A DNA stretch of 9,591 bases. Source: an uncultured Prevotella sp. Its GTDB lineage: Bacteria > Bacteroidota > Bacteroidia > Bacteroidales > Bacteroidaceae. Below, piece after piece: positions 1 through 5,539 of the stretch. Below the pieces are notes generated by a model. The model searched no databases. It saw only the letters and a list, made by a program, of their open reading frames with translations, and was not told where the DNA came from. The DNA is taken from positions 1-9,591 of the forward strand of contig CAJPTO010000108.1 in assembly GCA_905373605.1 (NCBI GenBank), in the 5' to 3' direction. The translations under genes were made by a program, and so were the position numbers. Each line of letters starts with the position of its first letter. Position 1 is the first letter of the stretch.

Positions 1-132
1 AATTCCACGCAAGAGTTCATTTCCTTTTTATTATTTAGCTCTTTGCTGTCTTTTTAGAACCAGCCTTAACGAAAACGTTCTTTTATTAGTTGACAAGTTA
101 ACAAGGCTTTTGGATTGAGGAAAACGTTCCAA

Positions 133-163
133 TTCTTTCCAATTCTTTCAAAATTGGAAAGAA
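133..163. repeat. Perfect 12-bp inverted repeat (hairpin)
   Basis: TTCTTTCCAATT (133-144) is the exact reverse complement of AATTGGAAAGAA (152-163), leaving a 7-base loop. The left arm overlaps a tandem decamer. No T-run follows on either strand, so it does not resemble an intrinsic terminator. It may be an mRNA-leader or intergenic structure; role unknown. Confidence 0.6.
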
Positions 164-268
164 ATCCTCCCCCCCATTACCTGCACGCTTGTTGCTGTAT
201 TCACCATCTTTGCCTTGCCATAATCTCCATTTCTTGGCCAAAAATGGCGTTATTTCATGATTTTGACG

Positions 269-276
269 TAATTTTG
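269..276 (+). promoter_or_regulatory. Possible Bacteroidetes -7 promoter element for the GH3 gene
   Basis: TAATTTTG matches the Bacteroidetes -7 consensus TAnnTTTG exactly and lies 20 bases before the ATG at 297. I could not find a convincing -33 TTTG box at the expected distance, and the implied leader is very short, so this is a tentative call based on the -7 match alone. Confidence 0.35.
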
Positions 277-296
277 CCTTTTCAAACAAACTGATA

Positions 297-1802
297 ATGA
301 GCATTACATCCTTAGTGAGCGGGGCTTTCAAGGGGCGACAAACCCAGATTGAGGCATACGCCCACAACAGCGAAGAGATACAACAACACGTGCTGGACAA
401 TCTTATAAGCCGAGGAAGAAGCACGCAATATGGCAAAACATGGGGCATGGACAATGTGCATGGCTACGAAGCGTTTGCCAATTGCATGCCCATTGCCACT
501 TACGAGGAGCTGAAAGAGCTCATCGACCGCATGCGTCATGGTGAAAAAAACGTGCTTTGGCCGGGGAGGGTGAGGTGGTTTGCTAAGTCGTCGGGCACCA
601 CTAACGATAAAAGCAAGTTCATACCTGTATCTCCCGAAGGGCTTAGAAACGTGCATTACAAGGGCGGAACGGATGCCGTGGCACTGTATTTGCGCAACAA
701 TCCACAGAGCAGGTTGTTCAATGGCCGCAGTCTTATATTGGGTGGAAGCCACGCTCCCAACTATAATGTGGCCCATAGCCTGGTGGGCGACCTCAGTGCC
801 ATACTCATCGAGAACATCAATCCGCTGGCTAACCTGGTGCGCGTGCCGAAGAAAAGCGTCGCCCTGATGCCCGACTTTGAGGCTAAGCGCGAAGCCATTG
901 CCCAACAAACGCTGCACAAGCGGGTTACAAACATATCGGGTGTGCCCTCGTGGATGCTCTCTGTGCTGGTGCGTGTGCTGGAATTGTCGGGCAAAAAGAC
1001 GCTCGCCGAGGTGTGGCCGTCGCTAGAAGTGTTCTTCCACGGCGGCATCGCGTTTGGCCCTTATCGCGAACAATACCGCAAATTGGTGGGAAACCCGCAG
1101 ATGCGGTACATGGAAACCTACAACGCCAGCGAGGGGTTCTTCGGCTTGCAGGATGACCCGACGGACGAAGCCATGCTGTTGATGATTGATTATGGCGTGT
1201 TCTACGAGTTCATTCCCATGGACGAGTTCGGGCAAGACACGGCAACGGCCGTCCCGCTTTGGGGTGTTAAGCCGGGAGTTAACTACGCAATGGTTATCAC
1301 AACCTCGTGCGGACTGTGGCGTTATGTCATCGGCGACACCGTGATGTTCACCTCGACGCAGCCTTATAAGTTTAAGATTACGGGGCGAACAAAATATTTC
1401 ATCAACGCCTTTGGCGAAGAACTCATCATGGACAACGCCGAGCAGGGATTGGCTTATGCCTGCAAAGAGACGGGTGCAGAGGTGCTGGAGTATACTGCCG
1501 CGCCCGTGTTCATGGACGAAGCGGCCAAATGTAGACACCAATGGCTCATCGAGTTCGCCCGAAAACCCGACAATCTTGATGCTTTTGCCCAAGCTCTGGA
1601 CTTGCGCTTGCAACAGCTTAACAGCGACTACGAAGCCAAAAGGCATAAAGACATCACCTTGCAAAGGCTCGAAGTGGTGGTGGCCAAGGCGGGATTGTTC
1701 AACGATTGGCTGAAAAGCAAGGGCAAACTGGGCGGACAACATAAGGTGCCGCGACTGGGAAACAGCCGAAAAAACATTGAGGAATTGCTGGAGATGAACT
1801 AA
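297..1802 (+). CDS. GH3-family (auxin-responsive GH3-like) acyl-adenylating protein
   Basis: This 501-residue protein belongs to the GH3 family, ATP-dependent enzymes best known from plants, where they adenylate a carboxylic acid (such as jasmonate or indole acetate) and join it to an amino acid. The bacterial substrate is not known to me. All three nucleotide-binding motifs of the superfamily are visible: SSGTTNDKSKFIP (98-110), YNASEGFFG (275-283) and YVIGDTVMFT (343-352), followed by TGRTKYFINAFGEE around 362-375. The C-terminal GGQHKVPRL (479-487) fits the conserved QxKxPR region with the candidate catalytic Lys. No signal peptide or membrane segment is seen, so it should be cytosolic. 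The length is normal for bacterial members, and I see no damage. The ATG at 297 is chosen because it begins the conserved N-terminal helix region; no Shine-Dalgarno is evident, as is usual in this phylum. It is separated from the next gene by 492 bp and probably has its own promoter. Confidence 0.9.
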   Translation: MSITSLVSGAFKGRQTQIEAYAHNSEEIQQHVLDNLISRGRSTQYGKTWGMDNVHGYEAFANCMPIATYEELKELIDRMRHGEKNVLWPGRVRWFAKSSGTTNDKSKFIPVSPEGLRNVHYKGGTDAVALYLRNNPQSRLFNGRSLILGGSHAPNYNVAHSLVGDLSAILIENINPLANLVRVPKKSVALMPDFEAKREAIAQQTLHKRVTNISGVPSWMLSVLVRVLELSGKKTLAEVWPSLEVFFHGGIAFGPYREQYRKLVGNPQMRYMETYNASEGFFGLQDDPTDEAMLLMIDYGVFYEFIPMDEFGQDTATAVPLWGVKPGVNYAMVITTSCGLWRYVIGDTVMFTSTQPYKFKITGRTKYFINAFGEELIMDNAEQGLAYACKETGAEVLEYTAAPVFMDEAAKCRHQWLIEFARKPDNLDAFAQALDLRLQQLNSDYEAKRHKDITLQRLEVVVAKAGLFNDWLKSKGKLGGQHKVPRLGNSRKNIEELLEMN

Positions 1803-1803
1803 T

Positions 1804-1890
1804 AACCGGCCTCACCTCGGCCCTAAGAACATCACACAACAGCCCCACAACTGGCCTCACCCCCGGCCCCTCTCCAAGGGGAGCGGGGAG
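1804..1890. repeat. GGCCTCACC-type intergenic element, two copies (one short)
   Basis: Directly after the GH3 stop codon, a short copy (1804-1824, containing GGCCTCACCTCGGCCC) is followed by a longer one (1849-1890) that starts CTGGCCTCACCCCCGGCCCC and continues into a C-rich/G-rich self-complementary part (CTCTCC near 1870-1875 facing GGGGAGCGGGG at 1879-1889). The strand symmetry suggests a foldable element. I know such GC-rich 'ggggtgaggcc'-like sequences as dispersed intergenic repeats in many bacterial genomes. No T-run follows, so terminator function is possible but not shown. Confidence 0.5.
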
Positions 1891-1932
1891 TGATATGCCT
1901 TGTTGCTGCAGTGAAGAATGTGGATTTGTGCT

Positions 1933-2127
1933 GTTGAAGCCCACGTGCCCCTCCTTTTGTTCTCAAGAGGATTTGTCAGGATGGGACTAAATTTGCGCAG
2001 TTGAAACCTACGTGTCCCTCCTTTTGTTCTCAAGAGGGTTTATCAGGATAGGGCTAAATTAGCTCTGTTGAAGCCCACGTGCCCCTCCGCTTTCTCCGTG
2101 CAAGGCATTTCGTTGGCATGTAAATCA
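1933..2127. repeat. 67-bp tandem repeat, two good copies plus a decaying third
   Basis: Units begin at 1933, 2000 and 2067, exactly 67 bp apart, each with GTTGAAGCCCACGTG or a close variant. Units 1 and 2 differ at only seven of their first 60 positions and all seven differences are transitions. The third unit is near-identical for about 22 bases (2067-2088) and then diverges, though a weak resemblance (CAAGG, ATTT, TAAAT in register) continues to about 2127. Because 67 is not a multiple of three and stop codons intervene, it is not protein-coding. Each unit has a weak inverted repeat (CCTCCTT against AAGAGG with one bulged base). It sits upstream of the promoter element of the next gene. Confidence 0.8.
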
Positions 2128-2140
2128 CCTGTCGTTTTTA

Positions 2141-2152
2141 GGGCGAACGCCC
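2141..2152. repeat. Short GC-rich palindrome GGGCGAACGCCC
   Basis: GGGCG and CGCCC flank two A residues, giving a short stem. It lies between the 67-bp repeat and the probable promoter of the lipoprotein gene. A T-run (TTTTT) precedes it on the + strand, the wrong side for a + strand terminator. On the - strand it is followed by A-rich sequence of the wrong sense. I see an operator-like or incidental palindrome only. Confidence 0.3.
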
Positions 2153-2204
2153 GCCAAATTCCAAATATTAACACGCTGGGCGCACCAAATCCATATTTTA
2201 TTGT

Positions 2205-2212
2205 TACCTTTG
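2205..2212 (+). promoter_or_regulatory. Bacteroidetes -7 promoter element for the Ig-like lipoprotein gene
   Basis: TACCTTTG matches TAnnTTTG exactly, in the context TTGTTACCTTTGCGC, a common form in Prevotella-type promoters. It lies about 90 bases before the chosen ATG at 2295, implying a leader of roughly 75-80 nt with an ATATATATATA stretch at 2227-2236. No clear -33 TTTG box is visible at the right spacing. Because the lipoprotein and DUF3108 genes are co-oriented and no other clear promoter is seen downstream, it could drive both. Confidence 0.5.
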
Positions 2213-2294
2213 CGCAACGCCGCCCATATATATATAAGGTGTGAATGGCGCAAAAAGGAACGCCCAGATAAGCAAAAGCATACAAAAAGAGCAT

Positions 2295-4331
2295 ATGAAG
2301 GAAAGCAACAACACGCGCTCGGCGCACATCACCGCACGCTTGCAACGCCGCTGGCGCAACGTTTGGCGTGGCGTATTGTTGCTTGCAACGCTCTTGCTGA
2401 TGGCTGCTTGCGCGCGAATGGGCAGTCCTGATGGCGGTTGGTACGACGAAACGCCGCCACGTGTGGTGGGTGCATCGCCGGCAGAAAAGGCAACGGGCGT
2501 GCAATCGCGCAGGGTGCATATCCGATTTAACGAGTTTATCAAGATTGACAATGCGTCGGAGAACGTGGTTGTGTCGCCACCGCAGATTGAAACGCCCGAC
2601 ATCAAGGCCGGAGGAAAGAGCATCGACATCGTACTCAAAGACTCGCTCAAGGCTAACACCACTTATACCATCGACTTTTCGGATGCCATCACCGACAACA
2701 ACGAAGGAAACCCACTGGGAAACTATACCTACAGCTTCGCGACTGGCGAACATATCGACACGATGGAGGTTAGTGGATGGGTGCTGGACGCAAAAAACCT
2801 GGAACCCATCAAGGGAATACTGGTGGGATTGTATGCCAATCTCGCCGATAGTGCCTTTATGAAGCTGCCCATGTTGCGCGTGGCCAAGACTGATGGCCGC
2901 GGACACTTCGTGATACGTGGCGTTGCGCCCGGCAAATATCGCATATATGCCTTGCAAGACGTTGACGGCGACTACCACCTTACGCAAAAAAGCGAACAGA
3001 TGGCTTTCAACCGCGAGGTTATCGTGCCTACTTCGAAACTAGACGTTAGGCAAGACACGCTCTGGCGCGACTCGTTGCGCATCGATTCCATATCGCGAGT
3101 GAGCTATACGCACTTCTTGCCCGACAATGTGATGCTGCGCGCATTCACACATGTGCAAACCGATCGCTTCTTTACTAAGGCCGAACGCATGCAACCCGAG
3201 TGTTTCTCGCTGGTGTTCACAGCTGGCAACGCCGAACTGCCACGGCTTCGGGGGCTAAACTTCGACAATGCCGAGGGGGCTTTCGTCGTTATGCCCACAG
3301 AACGAAAGGATACCATCACCTATTGGATACGCGACTCGATGCTGGTTAACCAAGACACGCTGCGCATGCAGATGCAATATTGGGCCACAGACACCACCGG
3401 ACAGCTGCGAATGAACACAGATACCATCGAGGTGCTGTCGAAAACGCCATACGCCAAACGCTTGAAAGACAAGCAAAAGAAAGTCGAGGAATGGAAAAAG
3501 GCGCAAGATAAGGCGAAAAAGAAAGGAGAACCCTACGAAACAACCATGCGACCCGAGGCTCTGAAGGTGGAAGTGAAGGTGAACAACAGCCTTGCACCCG
3601 ACGAGAATGTGCAAATAGTGCTGCCAACACCCTTGCAAAGGCTCGACTCGACTAAGGTGCACCTCTATAGTAAGCGCGATACGCTGTGGTATGAGGCGCG
3701 TTTCCGTATCAGGGTGCGAGAAAACGGCGACAGCATTGCACCAATAGGCACCAACACCTTGCATCGACGATGGCTGGAGCTGCAAGCAGAGTGGAAACCA
3801 GGCGTGGAATACAGCCTAGAACTCGACTCAATGGCCTTCACAGACATCTATGGCACCACGTCGGGAAAGATGAAACAGGGCTTTAAGGTGAAAGACGACT
3901 CGGAGTTTGCCACATTGGCCGTGTCGATTACTGCGCTTGCCGACTCTAATCTCGTGCTGCAACTGCTCAATGCGCAAGATGCAGTGGTGAAACAAGTGCG
4001 TGCCGTGGCGGGTCAGGCCAACTTCTACTACCTGCAACCGGCCACGTATTACCTGCGGCTCTTCGTGGATCGCAACGGAAACGGACGCTGGGACACGGGC
4101 GATTTCTATCGCGGAGAAGAACCCGAAGCGGTGTATTACTTCCCCGAAGAGATTGAATGTAAGGCTAATTGGGACGCTACACGCTCATGGAACCCAACGG
4201 CTAAACAGCTGAACGAGCAAAAGCCGGGTAAGATTACCAAGCAAAAACCCGACAAGGCCAAGAGCATCAAGCGCCGAAACAGGGAAAGGGCATTGGAAAT
4301 GGGCATTCCGCTGCCGCCCGAAATGCGGTAA
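2295..4331 (+). CDS. Lipoprotein with N-terminal bacterial Ig-like (SbsA/Big_5-type) domain
   Basis: The 678-residue product begins with a basic n-region, a hydrophobic stretch (about 27-38) and a lipobox MAAC with Cys39, so it is a predicted lipoprotein anchored in the envelope. The segment after the Cys, SPDGGWYDETPP (44-55), leads into an Ig-like domain: PPRVVGASPAEKATGVQ opens it at 54 and NYTYSFATG closes it near 151. A second beta-rich, carboxypeptidase-regulatory or prealbumin-like segment follows (SGWVLDAKNLEPIKG at 160-174, APGKYRIYALQDVDGD at 211-226). A lysine-rich helical insert (388-412), further beta-rich sequence, an Asp/Asn loop DRNGNGRWD (592-600) that resembles a calcium-binding loop, and a basic tail (641-667) complete it. 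An upstream in-frame GTG (2241) would add 18 residues, but the ATG at 2295 places the signal peptide correctly. Proteins of this type occur widely in Bacteroidales, but I know no established function. Confidence 0.85.
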   Translation: MKESNNTRSAHITARLQRRWRNVWRGVLLLATLLLMAACARMGSPDGGWYDETPPRVVGASPAEKATGVQSRRVHIRFNEFIKIDNASENVVVSPPQIETPDIKAGGKSIDIVLKDSLKANTTYTIDFSDAITDNNEGNPLGNYTYSFATGEHIDTMEVSGWVLDAKNLEPIKGILVGLYANLADSAFMKLPMLRVAKTDGRGHFVIRGVAPGKYRIYALQDVDGDYHLTQKSEQMAFNREVIVPTSKLDVRQDTLWRDSLRIDSISRVSYTHFLPDNVMLRAFTHVQTDRFFTKAERMQPECFSLVFTAGNAELPRLRGLNFDNAEGAFVVMPTERKDTITYWIRDSMLVNQDTLRMQMQYWATDTTGQLRMNTDTIEVLSKTPYAKRLKDKQKKVEEWKKAQDKAKKKGEPYETTMRPEALKVEVKVNNSLAPDENVQIVLPTPLQRLDSTKVHLYSKRDTLWYEARFRIRVRENGDSIAPIGTNTLHRRWLELQAEWKPGVEYSLELDSMAFTDIYGTTSGKMKQGFKVKDDSEFATLAVSITALADSNLVLQLLNAQDAVVKQVRAVAGQANFYYLQPATYYLRLFVDRNGNGRWDTGDFYRGEEPEAVYYFPEEIECKANWDATRSWNPTAKQLNEQKPGKITKQKPDKAKSIKRRNRERALEMGIPLPPEMR

Positions 4332-4350
4332 TCGCGGCGTTGATTGATGC

Positions 4351-4435
4351 CTAGCCCCCTAGAATTCCTATAAATCCTAGGCTATCTAGAGCCCCTAGCC
4401 CTCCTAGAATCCCTATAAATCCTAGGCTATCTAGA
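4351..4435. repeat. CTAG-anchored 9-bp periodic array 1 (two 44/45-bp blocks)
   Basis: Between the lipoprotein stop and the DUF3108 start, CTAG occurs at 4351, 4359, 4377, 4386, 4395, 4404, 4422 and 4431. CTAT fills the two missing registers at 4368 and 4413. After the first 8-bp step every anchor is 9 bp from the next. The ten units form two blocks of five, and a 24-bp stretch (4367-4390) recurs exactly at 4412-4435. The spacer bases are variable except within that block. It resembles the arrays at 5341 and 8247. Confidence 0.9.
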
Positions 4436-4515
4436 AAATCTTGCCCCCAAGAAACCACAATAACCCACGGATGCAAGCCTTTTGCAGCAGGCATCCACAT
4501 AAAAAAGACAATGAG

Positions 4516-5328
4516 ATGAAGCAGATAAAGTTGGCATTGGTGCTGCTGGCCTTGCTCTTTGCAGCACAAACACAAGCCCAATGCACGTACAAGAACACCG
4601 CATTTAAGTCGGGAGAGTTTCTCACTTACAACCTTTACTACAACTGGAAGTTTGTTTGGGTAAAGGCTGGAACGGCATCCATGTCCATCGTTCAAAGCAT
4701 ATATGCCGGTAAGCCGGCCTATCGGGGCAGTCTTATCACGCGCGGCAACAGCAAGGTAGACAACTTCTTCGTGCTTCGCGACACGCTGTTGTGCTACGCA
4801 TCGCTAGACATGGCACCCCTATATTATAGGAAAGGCGCGCGCGAAGGTAGCCGTTACACCGTAGACGAGGTGTTTTATAGCTATCCCAACAACAAATGTC
4901 AAGTGAAACAGCATTGCCTTACCCACGACGGCAACCACCTGTGGGACAACAAAACGCTGGACGAATGCGTGTATGACATGATGAACATCTTCCTACGTGC
5001 GCGCTCTTTCAACCCCGAAGGATGGAAACACGGCAACGAAATCCCATTCACCGTGGCCGAGGGCGACGGCTTTATACCCGCCATACTGCGATATAACGGC
5101 AAGACAACCGTGAAAGGCGACAACGGCGTGAAGTATCGTTGCCTGGAATTGGCTTACATCGAACGCAAAAACGGCGGCAAACCGAAGGAGATTGCCCGCT
5201 TCTACGTCACCGACGACACCAACCACGTGCCTGTTCGCATTGACATGAACCTGAAATTCGGCTCTGCAAAGGCATTTGTGGTGGGCATGAAGGGGCTGCG
5301 TAGCACGGTTGTAGCAACCGAAAAGTAA
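4516..5328 (+). CDS. Secreted DUF3108 domain protein
   Basis: The product is 270 residues. It starts with a classical Sec signal peptide (Lys3/Lys5, hydrophobic 6-17, likely cleavage after TQA at 21), so it is exported, probably to the periplasm. The mature part carries hallmarks of the DUF3108 family: GEFLTYNLYYNWKFVWVKAG (33-52) at its start, VYDMMNIFLRAR (152-163) in the middle, and a terminal strand pair around DDTNHVPVRIDMNLKFGSAK (233-252). The family has no established biochemical role that I know. The ATG at 4516 is preferred over in-frame ATG 4471 and TTG 4441 because only it puts the signal peptide at the N terminus; the TTG directly abuts the upstream repeat array. The gene follows the lipoprotein gene in the same direction, which may place both in one transcript, and both products are envelope proteins. 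Cys23 lies next to the cleavage site but in a sequence (AQC) that is a poor lipobox. Confidence 0.85.
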   Translation: MKQIKLALVLLALLFAAQTQAQCTYKNTAFKSGEFLTYNLYYNWKFVWVKAGTASMSIVQSIYAGKPAYRGSLITRGNSKVDNFFVLRDTLLCYASLDMAPLYYRKGAREGSRYTVDEVFYSYPNNKCQVKQHCLTHDGNHLWDNKTLDECVYDMMNIFLRARSFNPEGWKHGNEIPFTVAEGDGFIPAILRYNGKTTVKGDNGVKYRCLELAYIERKNGGKPKEIARFYVTDDTNHVPVRIDMNLKFGSAKAFVVGMKGLRSTVVATEK

Positions 5329-5340
5329 GGCGTAGGCCGC

Positions 5341-5515
5341 CTAGAACCTAGAAATCCTAGGTGTTCTAGGCATCCTAGCAGCCCTAGCCCCTAGAAATCC
5401 TAGATATTCTAGGCATCCTGGCATCCCTAGAACCCCTAGAAAAGCTAGGTATCCTAGAATTCCTAGAAACTCTAGCTCCCTAGAAATCCTAGATATTCTA
5501 GGCTTCCTAGCAACC
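5341..5515. repeat. CTAG-anchored 9-bp periodic array 2 (four five-unit blocks) upstream of mutS
   Basis: This array fills almost the whole gap between DUF3108 and mutS, ending 24 bases before the mutS ATG. Exact CTAG begins at 5341, 5348, 5357, 5366, 5375, 5384, 5391, 5400, 5409, 5427, 5436, 5445, 5454, 5463, 5472, 5480, 5489, 5498 and 5507, with CTGG at 5418 in the one missing register. Steps are 9 bp except two of 7 and one of 8. The short units at 5341, 5384 and 5472 each open a five-unit block, giving blocks of 43, 43, 45 and about 44 bp. A 26-bp stretch at 5389-5414 is repeated exactly at 5478-5503. CCTAGAAATCCTAGG at 5347-5361 can form a 5-bp stem. Confidence 0.95.
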
Positions 5516-5539
5516 CAACCATTTAAACCCAACCCAACA

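Larger units (their letters stand above)
1..296. other. Gene-free AT-rich leader region upstream of the GH3 gene
   Basis: I see no supportable gene in these bases. Frame 2 is open from the window edge to a TGA at 116-118 and frame 1 to a TAG at 55-57; either could be the tail of a gene entering from the left, but both read as low-complexity hydrophobic sequence and I do not call them. The stretch is rich in small repeats: two tandem octamers GTTGACAA/GTTAACAA (89-104), two copies of GAAAACGTTC (71-80 and 120-129), a tandem decamer CCAATTCTTT (129-148), and a run of seven C (169-175). It ends in a probable promoter element for the next gene. Confidence 0.6.

Noticed and set aside
2..118. Frame open from the window edge to TGA at 116-118 as the end of an upstream gene
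   Set aside because: It has only 38 codons of AT-rich low-complexity sequence, overlaps small repeats and has no recognisable motif; not enough to call.
133..163. 12-bp hairpin as intrinsic terminator
   Set aside because: There is no T-run after the stem on either strand; it is followed by a C-run on the + strand.
1930..1960. Minus-strand AGGAGG followed by GTG inside the 67-bp unit, resembling a ribosome binding site and start
   Set aside because: The resulting 81-codon frame overlaps the GH3 3' end, crosses non-coding repeats and has no domain. Bacteroidetes rely little on such sites.
2241..2294. GTG at 2241 as start of the lipoprotein
   Set aside because: It would bury the signal peptide behind 18 extra residues; the ATG at 2295 gives a normal lipoprotein signal.
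2043..2987. Long minus-strand frame (314 codons) opposite the lipoprotein gene
   Set aside because: It overlaps a well-supported coding sequence, has no recognisable domain, and runs through the non-coding 67-bp repeat. The same holds for the 301-codon minus frame at 8482-9387 opposite the PCMD gene and the minus frames opposite GH3 and mutS.
4441..4515. TTG at 4441 or ATG at 4471 as start of the DUF3108 protein
   Set aside because: Both add a hydrophilic stretch before the signal peptide, and the TTG directly abuts the repeat array.
5341..5532. Minus-strand open frame with a repeating Leu-Gly-Phe/Ile pattern across array 2 (and a similar one across array 1, 4351-4695)
   Set aside because: The peptide periodicity is the direct result of the 9-bp (three-codon) DNA repeat. 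The 7- and 8-bp units shift the frame between blocks, block length is not kept to multiples of three, and no start signal or domain is present.
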